Shown here: in pieces, positions 20,701 through 30,124 of the stretch
Layout: each line of letters begins with the position of its first letter
Position numbering within the stretch: the first letter of the stretch is position 1
Source: Naumovozyma dairenensis CBS 421
Lineage: Eukaryota; Ascomycota; Saccharomycetes; Saccharomycetales; Saccharomycetaceae
Reading direction: 5' to 3'
Length of the DNA: 64,000 bases
NCBI RefSeq assembly: GCF_000227115.2
Contig: NC_016482.1
Span: 434,001-498,000, forward strand
The notes under the pieces: generated by a model
Told to the model about the DNA's origin: nothing
The model's database searches: none
The model's input: only the letters and a program-made list of their open reading frames with translations
Position numbers and translations under genes: made by a program

Positions 20701-23700
20701 ACAATCTTTACACTAAACCATTATCATATTCTAAGCTTTTAAGATTAGTTCCAGATTATTTGATAGAAGATACCACATTATTTGATTCAGCATTAAGCGA
20801 AGTATCTATCTTTGTGGAACCAAAAGGCCTAGCCGACAATGGTGTATTTAAATTGAAAGAGTCGTTTTACAGTAAGATTGACCCATTGAAACTATCAAAT
20901 CTAGATAATGAATTCGAATCTAGTTCAGTAATAATTAAATCCCATTTGACCAAAAATAAGAAGGATACAAGTGGTGTCATTTTGCAACCTCAAATTAAAT
21001 CTGCAAAACATTTAGATGAAAACGCTATCCATTTAGGTAATTTTACAAGAACTTCAATATTCGCCAAGATCGTCTATAAATTATTACAAGTAAGTTTGGA
21101 TACTGAAGAAAGTGTTTATTTGAATGAACTGCTGCATTTATTGCATGGTATATTTAAAGATGATGAATTAGTAAATGGGAAGGACTCATTACCAAAGGCC
21201 TATATTTCCAAGCCAATTTGCAATCTGTTATTAAGTATATCTAATATAAAAAGTTCTATCTTTTCAGAGCATATCACGAAAAAGGCGGATTATTTATTAG
21301 AGACTATGCTTAAAAAGAGACCAGACGAGATTTCTCAATCATTGGTTGATTGTTTTGGTGAAACAATGGTGAATGATTATAAAGCCAAGAAATTGAACCA
21401 AGGAGTTAATTTAGCTGAATCAGAAAGAGAACGTAAAAGAAGAATGGCAAAGAAACATCAAGCTAAACTAATGGCCAAGTTCAACAACCAACAATCTAAA
21501 TTCATGAAAGAAAATGAAGCAAATTTCGAAAAGGAATCTAGTACTGATGTCGACATGATGGCTGGTGAAAAAGTGCTAGAAGCTGAGGACTTTACATGTT
21601 CTTTATGTCAAGATGATACTTCTTTAGATTTATTTATTATTCCTGCATATCATGATCATACGCCCATCTTTAGGCCTGGTAATGTCTTCGATGCCAATGA
21701 GTTTGCTAAAAAATGGGACGGCTTCCACAATGACGACAAGAATTTGACATATATTGATGATAAAAACTTAGAAAATCTAAGAACAAATGGTCTTAGAGGT
21801 TCAAGAAAAGTGTTTGTTTCCTGTAATCATCACATTCATAATAATTGTTTTAAAAGATACATTCAAAAGAAACGTTTCGTGAATAACGCATTCATATGTC
21901 CTCTTTGTCAAACATTTTCCAACTGTATTATTCCAGTCTATCGTAGCTCTAAAGCTTCTACGCATATTACTTTGGAAGATTTGGTTACAAAGGAGTCATC
22001 TGCCAGTATTTTATCAACTCTATTTGATGTATCTGCTTCTGACATCTTTGATAAAGTATCCCAGCTTGTTGATCAGGTAGTACAAAGTCATGACTTTTTT
22101 GATAAAAGGTTTGGGAAATCCGAGCATCGTAATGATTGTGATGTAGGTGAAATTTTGATGACGCATTGGGCTAATACTATTTCCATGTTAGAAATATCTT
22201 CCAGAGCTGATGTGAATACCAATGCCACTTTTTTGAAAGACAGAGAACAAAAATATCAAACTTTAAAGAACGTTTTAATTTTCATACTCCTCGTATTTAA
22301 GAGTTTTGGTAGCCCAAACTTCACTAATGACTTTTACAAAAATGTCAACAATACAGTATGGAATCAAAACCAAGTATTCCAAGTTATTGTTAGAAATATC
22401 TTATACCCTAAAACTACTCGTAGTGTGAGAGACAGTATTGGGGAAGCAGTGTTAGCATATGCTAATCAAATCATGATAGACTATGCTTCTAGTTCACAAA
22501 GTTTCCAGAACATTGTAGAGGCCCATAACACTATTAAGGAATCAGGTGAAGATTATACTATTGATGGACCATTACTTGACACTATCAAGAGTATTTGTCC
22601 AAATATAGCATTTTATGATGAGGACAATGTTGAGAAGTTCTGTAATGTTCTCTACACATCTTTACTAAGAAACCTTTTACCTACACTAAGAAGGGGCATT
22701 TTGTTAATCAAAGTTTTCCATGAAATATTAAGAGAATCAGATGATGAAGCATTTGTTATCAACGGGATATCTGTAGAGACATTACTTGAAGAAAAATCAT
22801 CCTCATTACCAGATTACATCGATAATCTCTTAAAATTGACAACAAATTATGAGTCTTTGAATGATATGTTAACAACGGGGCGCATCGGTTTTGAATATGA
22901 TAAATTAGACCCATATTTGAAACGTATACCATATGAATATTGTGGTATTATCAAATTAGTCAACCTATCCAAGTATTTGAACACATACGTGACAAATACA
23001 AAGGAAATCAAATTAAGAGAAGAACATCATCATCGTGATAATAAGAATAGAAATAATAGATTAGATTTCAAGATTTGTCTAACGTGTGGTGTCAAGATTC
23101 ATTTAAGATCAGATCGTCATGAGATGCCACGTCATCTATCTAAACGTTGTTTTAAATCATTTGGTATATTTTTAATACCTAACACTTCAGAAGTTTGTCT
23201 ATTTTTAAGTCATCCACCTTCTACTGTTTTCATATCTGCACCATATTTAAATTCACATGGTGAAGTTGGTAGAAATGCAATGAAAAGAGGTGATTTAACA
23301 ACATTGAATTTGAAAAGATATGAACATTTGAATAAATTATGGATTAATAATGAAATTCCTGGTTATATTAGTAGAGTCATGGGAGATGAATTTAGAGTAA
23401 GCATATTATCTAATGGCTTCCTTTTCACATTTGACAGAGAGGGAAGACAAGGTGGACGATTCGGACGTGCATTTGGAGATGGTTTTGACAGTAGTGAAGA
23501 AGAAGAAGGTGGCAGTGATGCATCTGACGTGGAGAGACCGTACCACGGTAACGACGATGACGAAGATGATGAAGACGATTCTGGATTCGATGAAAGTGAT
23601 GAAGATAATGATGGTCATAATCATGGACATGGTATCGGTGGTCTTGGTCGTGTAGAAGCAGGTGAGGGTGGTGGTATTCGAATGAATTTCAATGGCCAAC

Positions 23701-23948
23701 CATTGAATGCCGAAGCAGGCGATTTCTTCAGGTTGTTCGAGACTTTCAGAAATAATTTAGCAGGCGAAGGTGGAGAAGGTCCAGGTGCTGGTGGAGCTGC
23801 TGCTATGACGGCCCCATTTTTGCAATTCTTAGGACCCCAATTTAGAGGTACGGGGGGAAATAATGATGGAGAAGACGGGCCTAATTTTTTTAATTTGGGG
23901 AATAATGAAGGAGAGAGCGACGAAGAAAGTGATAATGATGCCTGGTAG
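17715..23948 (+). CDS. UBR1: N-recognin E3 ubiquitin ligase Ubr1
   Basis: E3 ligase of the Arg/N-degron pathway; with Rad6 it ubiquitinates proteins carrying basic or bulky hydrophobic N-termini, as well as misfolded cytosolic proteins. The frame encodes 2077 residues (S. cerevisiae 1950). The zinc-binding UBR box is at about 196-265 (CGKKF...YRCKECG...CVLC..CF...ICDCGDAEAWN). A ClpS-like type-2 pocket lies near 380-400 (YNDEFHNYSQATMALR). The RING-H2 domain is at about 1293-1400 (CSLCQDD ... CNHHIHNNCF ... CPLCQ). A C-terminal Cys/His cap is near 1785 (CLTCGVKIHLRSDRHE). The last 150 residues are an acidic then Gly-rich extension with a His-rich patch, which accounts for much of the extra length. 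The ATG at 17715 is the first in frame. Confidence 0.97.
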   Translation: MSESTENTYDLKRLLQSIHLLPFFQRPRGPTHRVEMDHILKKLVFNILYFSITDNGKYLKDLFQFKIDYLEHQQQGKKGNKKKNKDKNMSLADAISTPSEFEQDAAGNDNDDNGDTEEDNDVRKFELSLPKTMEDIVQDLDHNSDDDEADVFADDYKAPDDYKDRTFPKLTDFYKLSPSILSFATTTSAKNNSHKGRNCGKKFKVGEPLYRCKECGYDDTCVLCINCFNPDEHENHHVYTDICHDFTSGICDCGDAEAWNTTLHCKADQIPNHSDDQMDIDSDSNEDIFRNPELQEKFKHTLSESFDYFIDLFSQNIEPLTTFTKDINLKLRELTQDEKYVARARFMRALAYKNPYIERQHLPTEAEEGEITFSKAIDPKDYAVIIYNDEFHNYSQATMALRQGVPDNIHIDLLTSKVDSEGRAMLKCSDKMSALIEGFFAVQTNGLSATLTSWTEYIHQEVCKYIVMWLNHCLSLPLPNFQNVFRESLGEILCSTYEGASTAVDILPIVQEYFPNKLNENDPYRYVDASLFAPNNKIPLGHHKDLPDSSIDSISSVLNVLTKVESRTYSNTRLQHILYLDNRYWKRLRKDLQNVIIPTLASSIKYKPIFSQQVVEIFNHITRSVAYMDREPQLTALRECVVQLFTCPTNAQMIFRDGNFIDIIWSIIDIFVEFCKVENGTLIWQRVQKSNPSKSYTIAFKQGLYIVETLLSKINDPNIILKPKEFISIVTLCKIFNSAWKIKRKEGEHVLHEDQHFIPYLEYTTTIYSIVQTVEKLLEDSKHSIDQNLLLNAIHLMTTFLGHKSLVYKLVFDSHEIIKFTVSNERVAFMHPVHTLFSFLIEKVPLLESNKIIYQDCTDFLKISDFALRSVVLCSQIDVGFWVRNGMSVLHQASYYKNNPELNSYSRDIHLNQLAFLWETDDMPRVIYNMLDRWELLDWFNGEVEYANTVYRDKISLMIQQFISFNYQVLTERQFFKKFATAEERVLYQIKNAIIYNLYTKPLSYSKLLRLVPDYLIEDTTLFDSALSEVSIFVEPKGLADNGVFKLKESFYSKIDPLKLSNLDNEFESSSVIIKSHLTKNKKDTSGVILQPQIKSAKHLDENAIHLGNFTRTSIFAKIVYKLLQVSLDTEESVYLNELLHLLHGIFKDDELVNGKDSLPKAYISKPICNLLLSISNIKSSIFSEHITKKADYLLETMLKKRPDEISQSLVDCFGETMVNDYKAKKLNQGVNLAESERERKRRMAKKHQAKLMAKFNNQQSKFMKENEANFEKESSTDVDMMAGEKVLEAEDFTCSLCQDDTSLDLFIIPAYHDHTPIFRPGNVFDANEFAKKWDGFHNDDKNLTYIDDKNLENLRTNGLRGSRKVFVSCNHHIHNNCFKRYIQKKRFVNNAFICPLCQTFSNCIIPVYRSSKASTHITLEDLVTKESSASILSTLFDVSASDIFDKVSQLVDQVVQSHDFFDKRFGKSEHRNDCDVGEILMTHWANTISMLEISSRADVNTNATFLKDREQKYQTLKNVLIFILLVFKSFGSPNFTNDFYKNVNNTVWNQNQVFQVIVRNILYPKTTRSVRDSIGEAVLAYANQIMIDYASSSQSFQNIVEAHNTIKESGEDYTIDGPLLDTIKSICPNIAFYDEDNVEKFCNVLYTSLLRNLLPTLRRGILLIKVFHEILRESDDEAFVINGISVETLLEEKSSSLPDYIDNLLKLTTNYESLNDMLTTGRIGFEYDKLDPYLKRIPYEYCGIIKLVNLSKYLNTYVTNTKEIKLREEHHHRDNKNRNNRLDFKICLTCGVKIHLRSDRHEMPRHLSKRCFKSFGIFLIPNTSEVCLFLSHPPSTVFISAPYLNSHGEVGRNAMKRGDLTTLNLKRYEHLNKLWINNEIPGYISRVMGDEFRVSILSNGFLFTFDREGRQGGRFGRAFGDGFDSSEEEEGGSDASDVERPYHGNDDDEDDEDDSGFDESDEDNDGHNHGHGIGGLGRVEAGEGGGIRMNFNGQPLNAEAGDFFRLFETFRNNLAGEGGEGPGAGGAAAMTAPFLQFLGPQFRGTGGNNDGEDGPNFFNLGNNEGESDEESDNDAW

Positions 23949-24360
23949 ATAGACTTTTCGCTGTTGACCACAGCTGTATTCTTTTGATTGAACTAACAAA
24001 AATAAGTGATATAATCTATTTGTTTTATGACATGTTTTCTGTTGACTTTAGTATTAATTCTACAACCGTATAAATTCTGTATAAATATTTATTTCTAATT
24101 TTCGTTTTTTCTGTAAATTTCACTCTGATGTCGATATACTGGCATGGGATTAAGTGCGACGTTTCAGCATCGCTTTGAACGATCCAATGAGAGAAACCCC
24201 GAAAGAATTCCGGCCATTTAAGGTAATAAGGCGAGAGCTTATATTTTGAAGGATATAAAGAAATGGCCCTTCTGGTGAATTTTTCAAGATAGACAGTGAT
24301 TGTGGAGACATAACCATTCTTAGACTTTATAAACTACATCAAACAATTAAAATCCTAAGA
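23949..24360. promoter_or_regulatory. UBR1-QCR9 spacer with a CCAAT box
   Basis: A 412-base spacer between genes on the same strand. CCAATGA at 24184-24190 matches the CCAATNA core bound by the Hap2/3/4/5 complex, the activator of respiratory-chain genes, 171 bases before the QCR9 start codon. No gene is seen. Confidence 0.5.
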
Positions 24361-24684
24361 ATGGTATGTTAGCGAAAACTGGAGTGAATTAAGGGAGGTA
24401 TACAACTTAGTTTTTTATTACTAACAGTTTATTCTAAGTTACCATATTATGTTTGGTATAATGATTTTATGGAATTATAGTCTTTTTCTTCCGTTTATAA
24501 AGTGTTGTTCAAAAGAAATTCAGTATTTGTAGGTACAATATTTGTATCAGCTTTCATTTTCCAAGCTGTTTTTGATACCTCCGTAACATCATGGTATGAA
24601 AATCATAACAAAGGGAAATTGTGGAAGGATGTACAAGCTCGAATAGCTGCAGGCAATGGTGACGGAGATGACGATGACGAATGA
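24361..24684 (+). CDS. QCR9: Cytochrome bc1 complex subunit 9, two exons
   Basis: Small single-span subunit of ubiquinol-cytochrome c reductase (complex III) in the mitochondrial inner membrane. Exon 1 is only ATG at 24361-24363. The intron is 24364-24480 (117 bases): donor GTATGT at 24364-24369, branch site TACTAAC at 24419-24425, acceptor TAG ending at 24480. Exon 2 (24481-24684) continues Ser-Phe-Ser-Ser-Val-Tyr-Lys and yields 68 residues, against 66 in S. cerevisiae. The hydrophobic segment is near residues 15-33, followed by the conserved TSWYENHNKGKLWKDV and an acidic tail. S. cerevisiae QCR9 has the same start-codon-only exon. Convergent with TIM13, as expected for this block. Confidence 0.96.
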
Positions 24685-25045
24685 ATATCTCGATAGGACC
24701 ATGGGTATTTCATGACTACCGAGAAGTTCGGTAGCTTGGATAGTATAGTTTTTTAATATTCGAAAGGGGATGATATATGGCATAAAAATATAATAATAAT
24801 ACTAAAGGTCATCATATTATATTGGCACATAACCGTATTTATATATGTATATATGACTTTAAAAGCCAGAAAAAATTAACAGTTGCTTATTTTTAATATA
24901 AAAAAGTTGAGATGAATGCCTTGTTATCTTAGTTTATCTTTAAAGCATGCTCCATTTTATATACAGGTACAATTGAAGTATATCCTTCGGAATATTGAAA
25001 GGTGATGAAAAAATAGATTCATAAATACTGTAAATAGTGCTGGTC
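24685..25045. other. QCR9/TIM13 convergent 3' region
   Basis: A 361-base spacer between two converging mitochondrial genes. It holds a full Puf3-type motif on the minus strand for TIM13 (24958-24967) and a core motif TGTATATA on the plus strand for QCR9 (24846-24853, without the upstream C). No gene is seen. Confidence 0.55.
24958..24967 (-). promoter_or_regulatory. Puf3 recognition motif in the TIM13 3' UTR
   Basis: CCTGTATATA on the minus strand, 78 bases beyond the TIM13 stop codon. It matches the Puf3 consensus CNUGUANAUA at every fixed position. Confidence 0.6.
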
Positions 25046-25351
25046 CTAAATTTCACCTGTCGTAGAAGCTTCTTGAATTCTTGCCACATATGCCTTTGAA
25101 ACAGCGTTCCAACTCTTCATATATTTAGTTAGGCATTGATCAACACAAGTCTCGTTTTTGGAATCATATGGAGCCATTAAACATTTCTTAAAACAGTTCT
25201 CTGTTAGCTTACTGACTAATTCTGTAGCATTAGCCACTGCTAGCTCTTGGGCAATTTGGGTCTTGATTTGATTTGCCACAGGGGATGATTCGACTTTCGG
25301 CTGATTTTGTCCTTCGTTGCTTGTACTTGATGATTTGCTGAAGAATCCCAT
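25046..25351 (-). CDS. TIM13: Small Tim chaperone Tim13
   Basis: Intermembrane-space chaperone that pairs with Tim8 to pass hydrophobic precursors to the TIM22 complex. The ATG at 25349-25351 gives MGFFSKSS and a 101-residue protein (S. cerevisiae 105). The open frame continues upstream to 25366 only through a TTG codon, so that start is rejected. The family hallmark, the twin CX3C pair, is present as CFKKC and CVDQC, forming two intramolecular disulphides after Mia40-dependent import. The segment [17 protein letters not shown] is almost identical to the S. cerevisiae protein. Divergent from RNR4 across an unusually long 2.5-kb spacer. Confidence 0.96.
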   Translation of the reverse strand: MGFFSKSSSTSNEGQNQPKVESSPVANQIKTQIAQELAVANATELVSKLTENCFKKCLMAPYDSKNETCVDQCLTKYMKSWNAVSKAYVARIQEASTTGEI

Positions 25352-26526
25352 TATTATTGTGTGCAAGTTGAAGGTTTATGACAGAAGAAATATTCAGATA
25401 ACTACCGTGCAGTGCTGATATACTTTTATTCCTTTATCATTGCTGCTCAAAGAGAGTTTTACGAAGAACTTATGTTTTTGGCTTTAGACTACAGTTTTCA
25501 ATTGTTAAATGTTCGTTGTTCCGAAGAGGCTTCAGAGTATTTTTATTCGCTATATATTCACATAACACAAGAAGACCAAGATATTTCGAATCCAATATCG
25601 ATTAGAGAAGAAGGTTTATTTACATAGCTTAAAGTTGGGTTTTAATAACTTAATTTATCAAAGGTAGACGAAGAATAGCGAATTGCCCATTTTTTATTTA
25701 TTTTTCTCTCCCAAAGGGTGTTCTGGCATAAATAAAAACAAAGGATAACCTACTTCCTATTTATTATAGAAATGTAAACAAAAATCATCAATCTAGAATT
25801 TTATACTATAGTTTCCTACAAATTAACTATCAAATAGTAAATAAAGCTAAACTGTGGATAGTATACATTAATATTTTCCAATTGGGATAATAGATAAGAA
25901 AAATGTCTCTGTGAATATATATATGCCGGATCAAACCCTTCAATTGAACCGCAGTGTGAAATATAGGTGGACAATGTGATAAGATAAAAGATCAGTAAGA
26001 CCCTCTTTTAATGTAAATGCATAACGATAAAAACATATGATGGACCGAAGTATACACTATTAAGTTACCGTTAGAGATTCAATAAACACGGTAACATGAA
26101 CAATAACACTGATGCTCAAGGCCACATTGCCAACTTTCAGGTAAAAAACAGAAGACCCCCGCGACTCTAGTACTACATCAGTACAGAAAAGAAGAAAGCA
26201 AGGATTTTTCAGTTCCTTTCAACATGTATGTCGTTGATGCTCAATGTAGTATATGTACATATATTTCTTTTTATCTCATTTAAATTGACTTACTACATTG
26301 CCTTATGATAATTCTATTATAAAAGGTGGTCTTCTTTTACCGACACAGCTACTTGCTTAGTATAGCCATGACAGTACTCACAGGGTTAATTTGAACTCTA
26401 TAAACTACAATAAAGAGTTGGCAACGAATGAATAAAACTAGTTTATTACGGTTCGTTTTTGACTAGTCAAATGGTCTCTAGGATAATACACAAATTCCAG
26501 ATAGTTCATCCTGTAATCCAAGGAAC

Positions 26527-26565
26527 ATTGCGTATATTCTAAACTAGAATATATAAATACGCAAT
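26527..26565. repeat. Interrupted inverted repeat (15-bp stem)
   Basis: ATTGCGTA and TATTCTA, spacer AAC, TAGAATA, a 6-base one-sided bulge TATAAA, then TACGCAAT. Fifteen base pairs in two blocks are perfect. It lies 1.3 kb upstream of RNR4. Role unknown. Confidence 0.7.
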
Positions 26566-26858
26566 ATTAAAGTCCTACATTCGCGTTTTGGCGTTCTAAG
26601 AAACCCAAAATGGAAATGTGCAAACAAAAACAGAGAATTGGTAATTAGAAGAATCTGTCATTATTGAAGACGTATATTGACATGGCAACCAAATACCCAT
26701 TGGTTACGATGTCTATGTCATCTATAAAGAACTCTGTAGAAAAAAAGAAGGCACGACTATATGTTACAAAAACAGCGTAGTACTTGTTGTGGTTAGACCT
26801 TAAATAACTCAAAAGATGTTGATACGAAGTCTTTCTGAATAATTTGTAATCAGCAACG

Positions 26859-26872
26859 GTTGCCATAGCGAC
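26859..26872 (+). promoter_or_regulatory. X-box-like element (Crt1/Rfx1 type)
   Basis: GTTGCCATAGCGAC differs at two positions from the palindromic RFX site GTTGCCATGGCAAC. It stands about 960 bases before RNR4. Crt1 represses RNR2, RNR3 and RNR4 through such boxes until the DNA-damage checkpoint is triggered in S. cerevisiae. Function here is inferred. Confidence 0.45.
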
Positions 26873-27370
26873 CATCCGTGCCCTTCAAACATCACAACAC
26901 CCGCTTTGCCCTAAATAACCTCCATAAAATCGAAAACAAATTAAAAAGCACCATCAGGAAATGTTTGTTGGGGCTAAATTTGGACATCTACTAGGTGATA
27001 ATAGGGGACGTTTATAAGCCTAAACCTGTTGGGGTTAGTTTGATATAGTTAAGAGAGTATTAGTGAACCACTTAAGCAGGGCTGATCATTAAAGATGAAC
27101 AGGTCAAATAAAGACGGTTTTGGAAATGTCACTATAAAATTAATCGGAAGTCCCACACCCAAATTTAAAAGGAAAATTTTGCCCTAGTTACGTAACCCGG
27201 AAAGTTTACCTTTCCATTTACAATACATAAGAATCACCAGAGGAACCTGCGGAGGGAAAATAGTCTCCCTTATTTTCATTGTTAGGAAACCCATTCACCA
27301 CAGCCAGTGTAAACGAAGGAAGTAGAAAATTGTCCTAGAAACCAACGGCGGGTAATCCACCACAACACCC

Positions 27371-27387
27371 GTTGTTGTGGCAACAAC
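27371..27387. promoter_or_regulatory. GTTGTTG-TGG-CAACAAC palindrome in RNR4 promoter
   Basis: A 17-base perfect inverted repeat with a 3-base centre. It contains the RFX half-site GGCAAC and lies about 450 bases before the RNR4 start, 16 bases from the Reb1-type site. Confidence 0.45.
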
Positions 27388-27835
27388 GGTAACAGAGTGT
27401 CACCGTTCCTACGGCCATTTCTCAGTCACCTCGTTACGTAAACGTTAAGATTAAAAATTAATACGTAAAATTTTTCAGTTTTTTCAACTTTTTTCCAATT
27501 TACCAGTTCCCATGTTTTTTATTTTTTATTTTGATTTTTCATCCTGTTACTCCTTTATAAAAATTTCACACAGAGAAATCCATTGAGAAAGAAATCTCTT
27601 GTTTGAATTTAAAGATTAGAAATAATTTTTCAAGATAGACTTTTCCCTTTCATATATAAACCCTTTTATTTTTCGATCTTATATAAACTCCCCTTGTTTT
27701 TCAAATAATCTCATTTTCTTTATTGCCATTTATCTTCTACTTATCTCAATTCAAAGATTTCGAGATTCATATTATCAAGAGCGCCCCCCTCACTCATCAA
27801 CAATACCTATTAATAAAACATATATACCAATCATA

Positions 27836-28894
27836 ATGTCTAACGCTGCCCAATCTTTAGAAGCTCATCAATTATTCTTAAAGAATTTTGAAGCTGAACG
27901 TACTGCCATGAAGGAAACTGAAAAGGATGAAATTTTATTAATGGAAAACAGCCGTAGATTCGTCATGTTCCCAATTAAATACCATGAAATCTGGGCTGCT
28001 TATAAGAAGGTAGAAGCTGCTTTCTGGACTGCTGAAGAAATCGAATTAGAAAAAGATGTCAAGGATTTCTCTAAATTAAACGATGATCAAAAGGAATTCA
28101 TCGCTAGAGTCTTAGCTTACTTGACTGTTTCTGAAGATATAATTAACAAGCATTTGGTTGAAAAATTCTCTGCTGAATTACAAAATCCAGAAGGTAAGAG
28201 TTTATACGGTTTCCAAATTATGATGGAAAATATTTACGATGAAGTATACTCCATGATCGTCGATGCTTTGTACAATGGCCCTGAAAATGTCCCATACTTC
28301 AAGCAAGTTCCAAGCACCGTTCAACATCAAGAAAAGGCTGCCTTCATTCAGAGATGGATTCATAACCCAGATTCCCTATACGGTGAAAGATTAGTCGCTC
28401 TTTCCGCTAAGGAAGGTATTTTCTTTTCTGGTGTCTACGCTGCATTAGGTTGGTTAGGTAACACTGCTGGTTTCCCAGGTATCTCAACAGCTAACAAGTT
28501 CATCTGCAGAGATAAGGGTGCTTACGCTGATTTCGGTTGTTTATTATTTGCTCATTTGAAGACAAAGCCAGATGCTAAGATTGTTGAAAAGATTATCACT
28601 GAAGCTGTTGACATTGAATTAGATGTTATGAACAAGGCTTTTGAAGTCGAAAAATTCGGTGTCGATCCAGCTTTAATTAAACAATACGTTCAATTCATTG
28701 CTGACTCTTTATTAAGCTCTTTCGGTAACGATAAAGTTTACAACGTCACCAACCCATTCGAATTCATGGCTGGTGCCACTCAAATTGGTAAGTCTAACTT
28801 CTTTGAAAAGAAGGTTTCTGACTTCACCAAGGTTACTACCGCTGATAAGGCTAACAAATCTGCTGAATCTATTAAATTCAATGAAAGTTTCTAA
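27836..28894 (+). CDS. RNR4: Ribonucleotide reductase small subunit Rnr4 (metal-free partner)
   Basis: Structural small subunit of class Ia ribonucleotide reductase; with Rnr2 it forms the beta-beta' dimer that makes dNTPs. The product is 352 residues (S. cerevisiae 345). The region LLMENSRRFVMFPIKYHEIW is shared with Rnr4. Three positions that are iron ligands in Rnr2 are replaced here: Lys in IINKH (Glu in Rnr2), Tyr in ENIYDE (His), and Tyr in KGAYADF (His). These replacements identify it as the Rnr4 type that does not assemble its own diiron centre but stabilises the Rnr2 radical site. The ATG at 27836 adds a few residues relative to S. cerevisiae. Codon use is more biased than in most neighbours, consistent with high expression. 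Confidence 0.95.
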   Translation: MSNAAQSLEAHQLFLKNFEAERTAMKETEKDEILLMENSRRFVMFPIKYHEIWAAYKKVEAAFWTAEEIELEKDVKDFSKLNDDQKEFIARVLAYLTVSEDIINKHLVEKFSAELQNPEGKSLYGFQIMMENIYDEVYSMIVDALYNGPENVPYFKQVPSTVQHQEKAAFIQRWIHNPDSLYGERLVALSAKEGIFFSGVYAALGWLGNTAGFPGISTANKFICRDKGAYADFGCLLFAHLKTKPDAKIVEKIITEAVDIELDVMNKAFEVEKFGVDPALIKQYVQFIADSLLSSFGNDKVYNVTNPFEFMAGATQIGKSNFFEKKVSDFTKVTTADKANKSAESIKFNESF

Positions 28895-29684
28895 GAATGC
28901 TGGAACAAGATCTTACTCTTCTCTCCTCTCTTCTAAAACCCAGAAACTTTTTTTAATTAAATACATTATATAGAAAAAGTATATATCATGTTTTTGTACT
29001 TTCTCTATCTTTAGCATAGAACAACGAAAAAAATGAATTTTTTATAATCATTACGGTAATTAATTTCAAAATGGGTTGGCTTCTATGAATCCTTTATATA
29101 ATACAGTTTATATTATATATATCCCTTGACTCAGCCTACCTAGATAAAGAACTCTCAATAATGAATGACTCTATAACATTTTATATTTTAGACACAACTT
29201 CCAGTTCATGCTGAAGCTGGTCCAATTTCTCTTCCCTTTTGCCTCGATAATTTTTGATCAAACCCAAGTCTTTTCCTCAGTTTTATTTACAGTCGTGTAA
29301 AGAAATAGCATTCTATAATCTTATCAAATCAAAAAGTTCATTAGTTCCATTCAGGGCATTTCTCAATAATCCTACCATATCTTTAGTACTACTCTTCTGT
29401 AGCCAGTTCTTGTTTAAAAATCCCAGTATAGTTACGGTAAAGAACGTTACGTCACCTTTCTCTTCATACGTTCATAATCTATACTTTTAAATCTACGAGA
29501 ACTACTTCCTTTGGCCCTTTCTTCATTGGCGTCTTTCTGAAAAAGCCCCGAGGTGTTGATACTGCTTCTTGTTAGGTAAACAAAAAGAAAACTAATAAAG
29601 ATAGTCGAAGACCACCCTAGTATAACGAAACTGACTATTTGAGAAGACAGAATCGAGGGAGTAGACAAACTGACATAACAAAGA
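28895..29684. other. RNR4-OKP1 spacer
   Basis: A 790-base spacer on one strand. It holds the RNR4 3' region and the OKP1 promoter, with a Gcn4-type TGACTCA at 29127-29133. No gene is recognised. Confidence 0.5.
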
Positions 29685-30086
29685 ATGTCAACACAGGGCA
29701 AGCATAATGTCCTCGATGCTATTATAGATGATTCTTTAGATAATGATGACTGGATAAAAGCATATACGGAACCGAAATTAGTAAGAAATAAGAACACTGT
29801 TTCTAGTAACTCCGAAAATAAAATTGACTTGCCAGTCCGTCCACTGAAGGATCTATTACCAGCTGTTAGTTCAATAACTTCCAAGCCAGCAGAGGCAGGT
29901 GTTAAGCAGCTGTTTCACCGAGACGATGATGGTGAAGAAGAGGAGTTGGTCCCGCAAAAAGGATTGATCAATAATGCCTCTCCACGTAAGAGTTCCGGGA
30001 AACAGCTATTTGTGGAAGATCTTGATCTTTCCAAAACAGCCTCAATGCAATCTACAGACTTACCTACAATTCCTGTCAATTCCCAA

Positions 30087-30124
<38 letters not shown>

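Larger units (their letters stand above)
25352..27835. promoter_or_regulatory. TIM13/RNR4 divergent region, 2.5 kb, with candidate DNA-damage and Reb1 sites
   Basis: The longest spacer in the window; no gene is recognised (frames at 25412-25627 and 26645-26875 look fortuitous). Sites on the RNR4 side: an X-box-like GTTGCCATAGCGAC at 26859-26872, a palindrome GTTGTTG-TGG-CAACAAC at 27371-27387 with an X-box half-site GGCAAC, TTACGTAA (Yap type) at 27188-27195 and 27434-27441, Reb1 core CGGGTAA at 27349-27355, and TATATAAA at 27653-27660 and 27680-27687. An interrupted inverted repeat lies at 26527-26565. The X-box pattern fits Crt1/Rfx1 repression of RNR genes. Confidence 0.5.

Noticed and set aside
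25002..25008. GTGATGA as a snoRNA box C beside TIM13
   Set aside because: No box D (CTGA) or terminal stem at a suitable distance before the TIM13 coding end.
25412..25627. 71-codon frame upstream of TIM13
   Set aside because: It starts with GTG rather than ATG and has no recognisable features.
26645..26875. 76-codon minus-strand frame in the RNR4 upstream region
   Set aside because: It overlaps the X-box-like site, lacks any family resemblance and sits in promoter DNA.
29179..29189. TTTTATATTTT, full match to the ARS consensus
   Set aside because: Eleven-base A+T-rich matches are expected often in this composition; no supporting B elements were identified.
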